Shown here in pieces: positions 1 to 11,529 of a stretch of 64,000 bases of DNA (the stretch's first letter is position 1; every line of letters starts with the position of its first letter). The notes below the pieces were generated by a model, which saw only the letters and a list, made by a program, of their open reading frames with translations, was not told where the DNA came from and did no database searches. The DNA comes from Apodospora peruviana (taxonomy: Eukaryota > Ascomycota > Sordariomycetes > Sordariales > Lasiosphaeriaceae), in NCBI GenBank assembly GCA_033439685.1, contig JAUEDM010000005.1, positions 434,001 to 498,000 of the forward strand. Reading direction: 5' to 3'. The translations under genes were made by a program, and so were the position numbers.

Positions 1-961
1 CTCGCTCGACCTGCGCGGCGTCGACTCTCCCGATGGCGCCATCATCTTTGGCGGCATCGACACCGGCAAGTTCATCGGCAACCTCGAGGCGCTGCCCATC
101 CTCGACCCCTCCCAGACCCCAAGCGGCGCGGACCGCTACTGGGTTGCGCTGACCGGCCTTGGCGTCACCCTCCCCGACGGCACCTCCCAAACGTCTGAGG
201 AGATCGCCGTGCCCGTGTTCCTCGACTCCGGCGGTACGCTCAGCCGCCTGCCGACGCCCATCTTCCAGGCCATCGGCGACGTCTTCCCCGGCGCGCAGTT
301 CGACCCCGATTCCGGTTTCTATGTTGTCGACTGCTCCGTGGCCAACCAGCCTGGCTCGCTCGACTTTGTCTTCAATTCGAAGGTGATCAGCGTCGCCTGG
401 GCCGACTTCATCTGGGAGCTCCAGGAGGGCGTGTGCGTGGTGGGTGTGCTGCCCGGGGATGACGAGCCCGTGTTTGGTGACTCGTTCCTCCGCGCCGCGT
501 ACGTGGTCTACGACCAGGATAACCGCAGCCTGCACATTGCGCAGGCGGCCAACTGCGGCACCAATGTCGTTGCGATCGGCGCTAGCGGTGTTCCTGCTGA
601 TCTTGTTGGGGATTGCACGGGCGTGGAGGCGCCGACGCCGACTGCTGGCGCCGGTGGCGGGCTGGATGTCACGCAGACCCGCGCGCCGACAAACACCATC
701 ACGGGTGCGAGCCCGGCTCTCACCACGCTGGGCTTTGGCGGACCGGGGCCCGCCGCCACTGGTGGAAGGAAGTCGACCACCGTCGGTGGACTTGGACCAG
801 CTCCTACTGGCACGAGCAACGGCGGCAATGGTGGCAATGGCGGCAATGGCGGCAACGGCGGGAATGGAGACAAGAAGAATGGTGCTGTTGCTGGCGTGTC
901 GGTTGGTTCTGGTGCCATGGTCGCGCTGGCAGCTGTGAATGTGGCTGCCTGGCTGCTGTGA
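1..961 (+). CDS. GPI-anchored pepsin-like aspartic protease, C-terminal part (5' end outside window)
   Basis: The frame is open from base 2 to the TGA at 959-961 and has no start codon inside the window, so the N-terminal lobe and first catalytic Asp are off the left edge. The visible part carries the pepsin (A1 family) second-lobe signature: FGGIDTGKF early, then the second active-site motif LDSGGTLSRLP, and later GDSFLRAAYVVYD, the conserved strand near the end of the fold. The tail is a Gly/Asn-rich low-complexity linker (GGN repeats, about bases 820-870) followed by a hydrophobic stretch ending in AAWLL, which is the layout of a GPI-attachment signal. The family is secreted and tethered to the plasma membrane or wall (yapsin/OPSB-like), cleaving proteins at the cell surface. 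The Gly in DSGGT replaces the more usual Thr or Ser after DSG, and I would still expect activity. Substrate is unknown. Confidence 0.88.
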   Translation, partial: SLDLRGVDSPDGAIIFGGIDTGKFIGNLEALPILDPSQTPSGADRYWVALTGLGVTLPDGTSQTSEEIAVPVFLDSGGTLSRLPTPIFQAIGDVFPGAQFDPDSGFYVVDCSVANQPGSLDFVFNSKVISVAWADFIWELQEGVCVVGVLPGDDEPVFGDSFLRAAYVVYDQDNRSLHIAQAANCGTNVVAIGASGVPADLVGDCTGVEAPTPTAGAGGGLDVTQTRAPTNTITGASPALTTLGFGGPGPAATGGRKSTTVGGLGPAPTGTSNGGNGGNGGNGGNGGNGDKKNGAVAGVSVGSGAMVALAAVNVAAWLL

Positions 962-1634
962 TCGAGACGTTCGTGTTCGTTTGACGACGTGTGCGGGTAA
1001 TGTTAATGTCTACGGACTGGTGTTGTTCAAGTTGGCAAGCTCTCTCGTTTTGCATTTGGCATTTTTTGGCGTTTGGCAGTTGTATCTAACGATGCCGGAT
1101 TGGGTATATGCAAGCATGCACTTTATACACACAGATATGAACAATTTAAATATAGAACAAATTGACATAAGCTTTGAGCCTTTGTACGTGTTAAGCCTCC
1201 ATTTACCGGGACCATTCTCGTCTAACGGCCTGTGCCTTGCATGCCATGTGGCCTCCCGAAATGACGCAGCAGATTGTGTGATAGATAACTTTTACTACGG
1301 CAGTCTGCATGGGAATGTCTCGTCGAGCCAGTTATCGAGCCCTCAGTTCACTGCCGAGACTGAAGACAGAGGGATGCTGTCGTCGTACAAATGTCCTGGT
1401 AGTATGAGAGAGGGGCCATGTGCCATGGCAGTGCTCGGGACAAACACCGTCGGCAGCAGTGGAGGTACTTCCGCACCATTCTTAATTTCCAGGTTCTTAT
1501 TGCCTTCTCCACCTCATGCCCAGGACAGGCTGGAACCTCCTGCAAGAAGGACTTGGACCGATAAAGACGGAGAAGTCCTCTCGCCCTGCGTTACCTCAAC
1601 TTACATTGGCAAAAGAGCCTCCCTCCTCCTGCGA
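962..1634. other. Intergenic, 3' flank of the protease
   Basis: A long frame is open on the + strand here, but it has no codon pattern or recognisable motif until about 1635, where the next (decayed) gene begins. The stretch is AT-rich around 1120-1180 and probably holds the protease 3' UTR. I see nothing else. Confidence 0.5.
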
Positions 1635-2771
1635 ATGTCCTCAATTCACCGGCCCACTCTCAAAATATCCTCGACGGAGACCAAAAGGACACCTTTAATA
1701 CCTCGGCAGCAGCACGGTCTGCACGGCCGTTCATTTATAGGCCCGCTAACAACCGTGTCCACCATACCTGCATCATGCCAAACATGCATTGGCACTAGTG
1801 CGGGGCCGCCTACTACCTTCTCCTCTTGTGACGCCTTCGTGGATGGATGTGCCAGGACGGGATGTCTCAAACCAACATCCCAGTATATGTGGGCAGTATA
1901 CTCCCCCGGGTTTTTCTGTCCGCATGCCTGGACCACCGCCCAGGCAATGGCGTACAACGACACCTTTGATGTCGATCTTAAACCGGGAGAGGTTGGTGCT
2001 ATTTGTTGTCCCAGGTGAGTAAAGTCGATTAACTGCCATGCTTCAGACTCTCTTCTGACTAGCTCCTGTTCTATAATTACAGTGGCTTCGAGCTCCAGTT
2101 CATGGCTGATGACCTCTACGTCTGCGACCGTTCTGTGACTGCAGGGAGTTGGACCGAATACAATTGTGAAGGTGCGAAAACGGTAAAGACCGTAGTTCCT
2201 AGGGATATTTCAATGCCGGAGGACCAAACCTATCTCGAGTCGGAATTACCAGGGCACCAATTGTGTAGATAGTATGGCATGGATCTGATATACTTCGTGC
2301 GGGACCGACTCCAACCACTATTAATCCCACGATACCCGGTAAATCCAGCACGACCACTTCCCTACCGCAGAGCAGCGAACCTGCCCCTCCAGCGAGCAGT
2401 GGCATTTCCAGCGCAGCCATTGCCGGAATCATCACCACCTGCGTCATGGCCACACTTATCTGCAGTGCTGTACTCGTCGTCTGGCTCGCCAGCTACATCA
2501 AGCAGCGAAAGAACAAGATGAAACAAAGTCGAGTCTGAGATGATGAGGGCCAATAATTGCGACAGCAGAGATCTAACTGGAGGACAACTTGCATTAAAAC
2601 CGGAACTGGATGCGGTGGACACGTCAAGAATCAAAGGCTTTGGCGCCGGGAGAGCCAGAGCTCGAGGCCACCTCTCCAAACTCCAACACCCAGTTGCAAC
2701 ATACACACCCCGCAGAATTGGATTCTACACCGCTACCAGCATCGGAACCACCATCATCGAACTCAGTGTGA
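1635..2771 (+). pseudogene. Decayed or truncated paralogue of the cysteine-rich membrane protein at 3988-5867
   Basis: The reading frame from the ATG at 1635 matches the intact neighbour: FIGPLTT, then YSPGFFCPHAWTTA and GEVGAICCP, followed by an intron at the same place (about 2015-2082) and the continuation SGFELQF...YVCDRS. In exon 2 the frame then hits a TAG at 2270. The family membrane segment (AAIAGIITTCVMATLICSAV) lies in another frame, preceded in that frame by an in-frame TAG, and stops at 2536-2538. A third frame holds a recognisable Pro/Glu-rich tail (ELEATSPNSNTQLQ) ending at 2769-2771. At least two frame changes are therefore needed. An intron from about 2181 to the TAG at about 2265 could bypass the first break, but the cytoplasmic tail would still be lost. 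A decayed tandem duplicate is the best reading; a short functional isoform is the alternative. Confidence 0.65.
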
Positions 2772-3987
2772 CCTTTGACGACGACAAAGACGACGACAAA
2801 GACGACGACCAGACCAGTTAGTACCTTTTTGGCAGGAGGTGGCGGGGATAGCATTGATGCAAGGCTGAGTGGAACGAGCGGCTGCCAAAGCGAGCACCAG
2901 ATATGAGAGCAAGCTCCTGGGCGCCGAGCTTTGGAACGACTTGTGTCTCGCCTATGGGGTCGCAGGATAGAACATCATTCAACACTGCGATATCTGTCTC
3001 GAGCCCGGGTAAGGGTGACGGCTCCGGAAGGACAGGTGGTGGCCAAGAAGAGTTCCATATATGGCAATGACGGCGGGCCGGACCGTTGTGTTGTCAGTAA
3101 TGGTCTCGAATAAGTGCGTACCTGAGAATTCAGGAGATATGAGCATACCATCTCGATATAAATAATAATAACAGTCATCTTGGAAATGACCACAAAGCGC
3201 TGTGTTCTAAAATGGGGTTTATAACTTATAAGTGGGGCTGCGACCCCTTTTACGCCTGGAAATATTGCCCCGACCCAGTACGTCCAGGACTCATATTCGA
3301 CAGCAAGTAAACCTGGCTGCTGCCTAATCGGCCACAGAAACGTTCGGGTGGTACTTTCTGACAAATGGTCCCGTCTGTGCTGCCTTTCGAGAGACCCTTT
3401 GTGGGCCCAAGACGGGAGTTCTATCCATAGATCGAAGACTATCCCGCAAGGTCACACACGAACGGTTTGTTATTACCAATTGGAGGTGTTTTATAGAAAG
3501 TACAGAGAGGATAACAACGAAGCGAGTCACATAACACGACATCTATGAAGCAAATCGTTAATTAAGGAAGACAGGTAAGGTACTTACTTATCTCAGGTTC
3601 AGAACGCTTGCGGAGCGTGGCTTTCTTTCTTTATTGGTGCGGCCGGTGGGGCCTACGTCCTATGAGCCAGCGCGGTTGGCGACGAGCCCCGCAAGCTGCT
3701 GGTCGACAGTAAACGCGTGGTCCGCTCCTTCCTCCTTCGTAGTACATGGCACGAGGCGGAGGTGGAAGCACAACTCGTCGGATAGGGTCTTACAGCCCTA
3801 TAAATTGTTCCCACACCACCACGACCGAGTGTTACCAGACGAACCTGCGCACTGCCGCACAGAGCCAGTCGTTATAATCCCCCATCGAGACTCCTGGTGG
3901 TATTTACCACCGTGGATGTCGGAACGATCGGCTTCCCCAGGTTATCAATCACCACTCGGTCATCGGCATTGATCCAGGAGCGCCATC
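2772..3987. other. Intergenic, with a short GACGACGACAAA microsatellite
   Basis: A 12-nt unit (gacgacgacaaa) is repeated about 2.7 times at 2778-2809, directly after the pseudogene tail. The rest separates the two tandem paralogues and holds only short unrelated open frames. The last few hundred bases are probably the promoter of the gene at 3988. Confidence 0.5.
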
Positions 3988-5867
3988 ATGGCTAGGGCGC
4001 GACGAGACTCCAAGTCGGAGGCTACCTCCACAACAACCCGACCCATCATCGGCCCGTTGACAACTGAGATGACAATGCCAAAGGACTGTGCGAAGTGCGT
4101 CTACGATCGGGGTGACCAAAACATCCGCACAAAAGGCGGGATAGCTACGATTACCTGGTGCCGGCCCTACCTCCATCCGGGCTGTAACAGCGCCACGACA
4201 TGCCTTCCCGCGAGCTGGGGCTTCCACTCGCCCGGCCTATCCTGTCCTGTCGGCTGGACTACCGCCACCACATTGAGCTACGGCATGTCGATGGACGCGT
4301 CTGCAGAGGCGAACCGCGCCCTTGACTTTCTAGAGCCTGATGAAACAGCCGCATTTTGCTGTCCCAAGTAAGTACCCACCAATCAGCTTCTCTCTCCGTG
4401 ATCCACTTTTCCACCCCGTCCATATTGCCATCCTGTCTAACTAATTTGCATAGTGGCTTCGATATCTATGTTCAGCCTTCCGGCTATCGCGACCTTTTTC
4501 TTTGCGAGTCAATCGTCACAAGTGGCGAATGGCACGCTTATATGTGCGACGGGACCAGTGAATCATTCATTCAAGAACCGTCCATTGAGAATATGGGACA
4601 CAGTGTCTTCCCTATGGGAGCCTCCGGTCCATCTGGTGGCTTGAAATCTGCTGCGTCCACTAGAAAAGGCACTCCCAATCAAGGAATCAGTGCAGCAAGC
4701 CCGGTACAATTAATCTGGCGCCGGTCAGACCGCAAAGTCTCCAACACTGCATTCCCAAGCTCCACGACAACGACTTTCGTTTCTGCCCCGCCACCTCCAT
4801 CCGACGGCACTCTATCCCACAGCGCGCTGTACGGAATCATTGCCGCCTGCGTTGTCGTCTCCCTCCTCTGCGGCGCAGTGGCTGGCATCTGGATCGTCAA
4901 GTTCTTACGACGATGCAGGCAGCAACGGGGACCCACGGATCCGAATCTTGACGCAGCGCCACCCACTGGCAACCCAGAGGACGACACTTCTGATGAGAAG
5001 GCTGTGGGAAGCATGATTGGACCTAGCAACCAAGCGCAGTACGGCGGCGATGCTTACCATCATGCTACCGCCGGCATGGCAAGAATGCCGGCACCGGGTG
5101 AGTATTATTACCCAGAGCCGGACGGCATTTGCAACGTTTACAACCACCCTCCCATGTCACAACAGAATACGTCTGAGCTGCCACCCCGGTCGCACGTCCT
5201 GTCCTATCATGACATGCGTGACTCGGCCATGTCCGCCACCGCAAGCGAGCTACCGCATCGATACTCACACACGGCCGCAGCAGCAGCTGAGTGGATGAAT
5301 CAAGAGCCTAAAAATCACGCAGTCGAGCTGATCGGCCATGAGCATGGGACGGCTGATGAAGTGCATCAAAAACAACATGCGGCAGCTGAGCTGATGAATC
5401 AGGCACCTGAACATCACGCGACCGAGATGATGAATCAGGAACCTTCTTCACCCCAAGAACTGACGGACCACCAACACGGCACAGCAGCTGAATCCATGGG
5501 CCACGATCAATCTCACGCCGCAGAACTAGACTTGTCGTCAGCGTCAGCGCCTCCTCCAGCCCCAGCAGCACCGGCCACGCCTTATTTGACGAATTCGAGT
5601 CCGGAAAGTCCATCTGCTACGGCTACCGGTAGAAATGACTTCATCATCAGCGAGGGATTTGAAAACCGCAATGATCCGTACGCGAAGGCTGGCAGAGATG
5701 ACTTTTTCATCTCCACGGGCTTTGATGACCGTGATGATCCATACATGAAGGCGAGTTTGGCGGCGGCTCCGCCCGCTGGAACGACACAGGGACTCTATCA
5801 AGGCCATGGATTTCCTACTTATGAGAGCGGTTGGAGTCAGCTGCCGGCTGGTCAGAAGGATGAATAA
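3988..5867 (+). CDS. Cysteine-rich ectodomain, single-pass membrane protein with repetitive cytoplasmic tail
   Basis: Two exons, 3988-4367 and 4454-5867 (intron gtaagt...gcatag, 86 nt), give 597 aa. The N-terminal half carries the motif block HSPGLSCPVGWTTATTL and ETAAFCCPNGFDIY, which I know from a common, uncharacterised fungal family with an extracellular Cys-rich region, a Ser/Thr/Pro stalk, one transmembrane helix and a cytoplasmic tail. The helix is clear (YGIIAACVVVSLLCGAVAGI followed by a basic stop-transfer KFLRRCRQQR). The tail is unusual: it contains imperfect repeats of MNQ/His-rich units and two copies of a segment of the form GRxDFxIxxGFxxRxDPYxKA. I see no convincing signal peptide after the first ATG, so the true start could be further upstream. 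Function unknown; a surface sensor or receptor is a guess. The tandem relic copy lies just upstream. Confidence 0.8.
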
Positions 5868-6864
5868 TTAGGTAACATAATGGAGAGAGGACGCATTGAA
5901 GTTCATATGGGAGGGGTTTGCTACAATACAAGTGGCTATTTGTTGATGGGGAACAACGCAAGGTACGGGAGATAATACGGGTGTGTATTGTGCGTTATGA
6001 TGTATTATTATAGGGAAATTTACCTTTGCTAGTAAAGGTTCCCGTCTGTCTTTCCAGAGAGAAGAAGACGCCCTAGACCTAGTTCAAGCTACACATGCAA
6101 TGTCTCAAATGCTGTGGGTGAGAGGTATGTACCCGGGTGGGCAGCTCCATCTGTTGATTCGCTTGCAGCCCAAAGGAAGAAAAGAGTATCTGCCAGCACG
6201 AACTTTGGCCAGTATTGCCTTGACGAGTCGTACGAGATCCAAGACCACCAGCTTCCCTGCGGCCTGCAGCATGCTGCGAGCGAGGACGAGAGATGGTCTA
6301 CTACTACAAAAGCTGGGCTAGGCGGCTGGCTTGCTTGACGGCTGGAGATCTGCTTAAGAGAGCAACCTGACCACCGTCCACTGGTCTCGGCTTCCCTCTG
6401 TCATCTCCCATACATCGGACAAGACCTCCCACCCCACCATCCGCCTCGTCTTCACCCCTCCCGGGCCCTCCGTCCCTGTCTTCCTCCCCCTCCTCCACTT
6501 CTCTTCCTCGCTCTGCTCCACTTCTTTTCTGCCAAAGGGCACCGAGGGAAAGAACATGAAGGCGGTGGAATCCCAAAAAGTGGGACCTCTACCGCCTATA
6601 TAAACCTCGCTCCCCTCCCCAAATTCTCTCCCTGTTTTCTTTTTCCTTTCTTCATACTTACCTTGGCGGACTGTAGGGAGATCAAGGAAGCCCTTTCAGT
6701 ATAGCCGGGAACCTGCATTGCACATCGCGGAGTTCCTAGCTATTGGTTGTCCCTCGGGGCCGCCGGCGCCTTAATTTTTGCTGTTTCCACACACACTCTT
6801 TTCCATTCCTTTTCGCTATGATCATCGCTTTCGAGTGGTGTTATGGAGAAGAAGCTCCATGTAG
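5868..6864. other. Intergenic between convergent genes
   Basis: The genes on either side converge here. A TATA-like element (ctatataaacc) lies near 6596, followed by a pyrimidine-rich stretch (about 6608-6658), which resembles a + strand promoter, but no convincing + strand gene follows it. An unannotated transcript is possible. Confidence 0.4.
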
Positions 6865-8977
6865 TCACGATCCCATCACGTTGTCATACGTGTCTCCACT
6901 CTTCTTGGCCGCCCAGCTGAACGCCTTTCTGGCATGCACATTCATCGCCGGCGCCCACAGGCACCCCTGAAGCGTGCCCTGAAGCTCCTCAAATGTGTTT
7001 ACGGGACCCAAAATCTCTAGATAGAACCGCAGGAAGAAGTTTCTCGTGCCATCCGCTTTGAAGTCTCTCGTCGCGATTAATAGTACCAGCGCAACCCACT
7101 TATCTAGCCCCGCGCGCACCAATGTGTCTTTTGCTGTTGGATCGGTCAAGTGTGACCGCAGTCTGGGGACGATCCCCGGCAGCGGGCTGCAGACGCTGTG
7201 CTGGCCATCGCAGACGAGCAGCAGGAACACGAATAGCGTGAGAGCGGTCGCGCTCTCCGCGGCGGACAAGGACGACTCGTTCTCAAATATCCAGCGCACG
7301 ACCTCGCCCATGCTGACGGAGAACATGTTTTGCAGGTCATATGCGTTTAACCACGCAGGCGGAGGCGGGTTGGTCGTGGTGCTGTCGCCGCCGACTTCAT
7401 GTTGGAGGAGCCACGCCGTGCCGTCCTGGAGCATACTCTCCACCGTGTGGATGTGCCGTACCAAACCTGAGTTCATTTCTACGCTGGCACAAGCGTCCGC
7501 CATGGGCGAAGAGTGTGAGGTTTGTGGGTACTGGTACAGCCCCGCGAGAACATTGCGCGGCAGCGACCGGCACGCGGGCAAGAAACGCTCGACTGCGAAA
7601 CTAGTACTAACGTCAGAAGAAGCAACAGCAACGCCCCGCGACGCCGACGACAGCTCTCGACATCGATACAGCTGCGGCAGGCTATACATGGACATGAGTA
7701 GCCCAGACAGCGCGCCGAACCCCCACCGAAAGACGAACAACTGCAGCGCGCCGTCGAGGCGCCGAACCCCGCCCCGCAGCGCGAGCATCTGCCGCCATCC
7801 ACGGGCGTGCGCCTCGCGCTGGGCGGCGTCCGGTTGGAGGAGCATCGCCGCCCAGCGGTGGTGACGCCGCGGATAGGAGTCGGACGACAGGCTGCTGATC
7901 AGGGTGCCGCTTTCGAGGGTCAGCATTTCCTCCGTGCAGACGAGGTTGAACACCGCGGCCATGTTCTCGTCGCTTAACATATCCTTCTGGCTCTGGTTGG
8001 CGGCAGCTAGGATCCGCTGGATGGCGCCTATGGCCTGGATGCGATGGTAGAGGAACCGGTCGACGAGGTGGTGGATTTCGGGGGATGACGTGGGCTGGAT
8101 CAGGGCCAGCTTTAGGGCTGCCATGCAGAGGATTCCGTGTGTGAAGCCGCTGTGGGAGAGGGATGCTTTGGACCAGAAGGGTTTTTGGGTGGTGTCTGAG
8201 AGGAGGGGTTTAGGGTTGCTGCCGTTGGTGCTTTCTAGGAGGCAGATGCGCGGGACGAGGGTGTTAGTTGCTGCGTTGTCTGTTTTCGTGGGTGAGGACA
8301 GGGGGTTAGCAGCTGGGGCGCGGGAAGGTTTGAGTTTATCTTGGATTTTCTGTTGAATACAGACGAAGAGGTATGGACGGCAGGTAACCACATGACATAT
8401 ATACCCGCGTTGGCAAGCGTGGGATACCGGTAGCTTGGGACTTGCTTCCGAGAGGGGAGGTATGCCCATTCTCATGCAGGTGGTACAGGGGCAGGATCGA
8501 CGACTCACAGTATTCCAGAAGGATGGTGTCCCGATCATTCAAGTCAATACACATGCTTCCAAAGGGATCGAATCGGCCGCTGAGATGTGCGAGCTGCATG
8601 CAGAACACGGCACCGGGGCTGCAGAGACAGTTCTTCGTTATGAGCCCGCAGCCAGAGCATCCTCTCGGTCGAGCCAAGTCCGTGTTATCAGTCCCCTGGC
8701 TCTGGCCATGGGGTGAATGGGTTGCCGCAGATGCTACAGTTTGTCTCGAGACTTTGGCGGTACCCTTACTCTTCCGGCGCTGGAGCAGATCGGTGGGCTT
8801 GATGGTGGTGGTAACATCGGAGGGGGAGATGCTGTTGCGCTTCCCCTTGCTCCTAGTCGACCACGCCTGCGCCGCACGCGCCTTGCGGATCACAAACGCT
8901 CGGCCGGTAGTCGAGATCCTGTGGTCCCCCTTGGACGGGTTTCCAGAATTGACAAACAGGAACTGTGCTTGAGGCAT
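6865..8977 (-). CDS. Fungal-specific transcription factor-like protein (no zinc cluster seen)
   Basis: Exon 1 is 8405-8977 and exon 2 is 6865-8349, both on the minus strand, with a 55-nt intron (gtatat...caacag) that joins in phase and gives 685 aa. The start MPQAQFLFVNSGNPSK and the following basic stretch (FVIRKARAAQAW) match the N-terminus of a large fungal family related to the Fungal_trans_2 regulators. The next landmark, GRFDPFGSM followed by an acidic/hydrophobic run, also fits. The long C-terminal part is helical and shows the family pattern around HGILCMAALKLALI, where the regulatory domain starts. I find no Cys6 binuclear cluster, as is usual in this subgroup, so it may act with another DNA-binding protein. 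It is divergent from the bZIP gene across 2.5 kb. Target genes unknown. Confidence 0.82.
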
Positions 8978-11529
8978 GTTGGGTTGATTACTCGGATTGG
9001 AGTAACATCCAGTCTGTCGGGATTCTCTGTGGTCGGACAGTGTCCCCGATTCAGCGCTAGAACTAATCTGTATAGTAAATCCGTACTTTCCGTAATTCTA
9101 CCACTGGAGATAGAAGGAGTAAGGTTGTTACGAAAGTTCCGGGTAGGGGATGCTGAACCTCGCGGGATGTTTGGCGAATCCTGGAGAACCGGTGTAATGC
9201 GAGACACCGGGGGAGAGAGATCGGTGAGCTGGGAATGGGAGAGACATGGAGGAATTTGATATGTGGCATGAGTAATCCCAACAGCAAGTTAACATTTTCC
9301 CAATTGGGATAATGTTGTCAGCTTGCTCCCATAATGGGTGGGAAGCTGCACCTGCAGGCTGAAGATAACTACTGCGAGTGGTGGGTTTCACACCAAGATA
9401 CAACATGGTGCTGGGACGTGCATAATTAATGTTTTCCTAGTTCCACCACTTGCAGGTAAGAAGATGTGGTTGATATCACGGGATTATCTGGGCTAGTTCC
9501 ATGCATGTCCAAAGGTCAGCACACGGTAAGCTGTAACTAGCATTTTCCCGAAGCGGTATATCTTAGTTGGTAATTCTTAGCAGCCACAATGCGTTCTTCG
9601 GCAGTATGGCGTGGTGTCGTCCAGTTGCAGACGTGACCGGCGAGACGAGAGTACTCTTCACGTAGGTAGCCAGAGAGCGGTTTGACAAGGAGCCATTCCC
9701 GACCCCGGCCGGCATCTATTCCTCAAACTTTCCTAACAATCTCTGGATTAGGCAGACAGCATAGTGCTCTCGCCAATGGTATTTTTCAGGGAACCCTTTG
9801 GGCACCTAGAAGGTCCAGGAGCGTCTCATGCATGGTGCTTGAGGGCATCGGAGTAGGAAAATTTGCCCTTTTTCCTCTCATCAGCAGAAGAACGTGGTTC
9901 AAAAAGGAACACGTTTTTTACCCTATTTAGATCCACAGAACTTAACATGCTTCGTATAAACCATAACATTGTTTTGTAAAGAGAGCTCCGAGCAGACCCA
10001 AGTGCCGCCGGGCAGCGCCACAGCTAATTATCTGACGCCTGGTCACTCAAGTACTTCTGTAGTCCAAGGAGCCCCAGCTGTTTCTTTCTACTTTCTCCTC
10101 GGTGTTCTTCAAACCTTCTATTCATCAGCACTGGCCGTTAGACGGGCCACCCAGAAAATGTCTCCGAAAAGACAGGTGTATAAGTCTAACTCATAGACTC
10201 CTTCTTCATGCGCGGTGCCAACTCGAGATCTACCCTCTAGTACTTTATCTCGGATTCGCATCTTCGATGATCAAAGCCCGAAATAGGATCATATAACCAG
10301 CACCCGACCCTTGACGTGAGATCCTTCAACCGTTAAGTTCCACTTCGACGCTTGTTCGACTTCGTTGACCTGACCTCGTGTAAAAATATTGCTTCAGAAA
10401 CTCTTCAACCCCGGTTCGATGTACTTACTCGATCGGCAAGTTCTCAGCTCTCGCGCCATTCCGATCTGTCTTTTCAATCTTATGGGCCAGGCGAAGCGTT
10501 CTTTGTCTCAGGAGCCAACACTCCCATCCTCTGACACGATGCCGCCGCCGCTGTGTTGTCTCAACGATCGATAAATGTCCACGCTGAAGCTCCGAAAAAG
10601 ACGGACGGAACGCAAAAACGCCAGGAAAATTGGAATGAAGACTGGAGGACGATGGTTGAGGTTGATGAATATGAGAAGAGCGAGGCGCGTTGGCTTCAGG
10701 TTTTAGGACATCGGGTTTGGATTGCTGATTCTCTCAGATCAACGACGCCCACCCCAAACAGCCCTAACAAGCCGAGGTGTGATGACAGCTTGAGGTGATG
10801 CAGCCTAGCGGGGTGGGAGGACGACAAGCTCATTCGAGCCCACAGCGGCGGTGGCTCCCTATGGGGATCCCGAGAGCGGTACTTGGCACCTGCAAGCGCC
10901 CTGCAAAGCACACGCCGGAGCTATCCGTAGGGCTATCCAAAACAGGAAATGCCCGTCTTCAACTTCAAAACTCAAGACCAGATCACCCACATCTGACGAC
11001 TGGCAAAGAAAAGGGAACTTTCATTCCAAACCGATCGAGCTATTATGGCTTAACCTCTACCTATCTAGCATTTTCCGCATTCGGACAACGGAGGATGGCC
11101 GGTGACTTTGCCAAAACTCAGGCGCCTTGCGAGGGATGGCCTACACCGACGAGTATGCCGGATGTAATGAGAATGGCATCAGGAATATCTGGAGGTTGGG
11201 CGGATAGCGCGAGGCGTCACCAGGCATCAGCGATCAAGGTGCTTGGCGGAGACATTGTGCGTTATTGCTTCTTCGTTTCGACTCTGCAGACGGAGCGAGT
11301 CCGGGAACTTTTGAGAAAGAGTTGAGCGAAGACTTCGTCTGAGGCATTTCTGAGTCTTTCTGGTGGATATAAACCACCTGTCCAGATGACAAACGATGAC
11401 AGTCTTGGAATCGAACACAACCATCAGCCCAAACTCAATACCAATACTAGACTCGGACTCGGTCAAACACAGCCGGAACAATTGAACTCTAGTAACTTGT
11501 GAACTGCCTTTCTCAAACCCTCAACATCA
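8978..11529. other. Long divergent intergenic region between two regulator genes
   Basis: This 2.55-kb stretch lies between the start codons of the transcription factor (minus) and the bZIP gene (plus). It contains several short open frames, the longest near 10795-11325, none with family motifs, splice structure or coherent composition. It probably holds two promoters and long 5' UTRs. Confidence 0.45.

Noticed and set aside
939..1634. Upstream part of a long + strand open frame (939-2018)
   Set aside because: No motif or coding composition before 1635; only the 3' part matches the paralogue.
10795..11325. 176-codon + strand frame
   Set aside because: No motif, no homologous pattern, overlapped by frames in other phases; probably chance.
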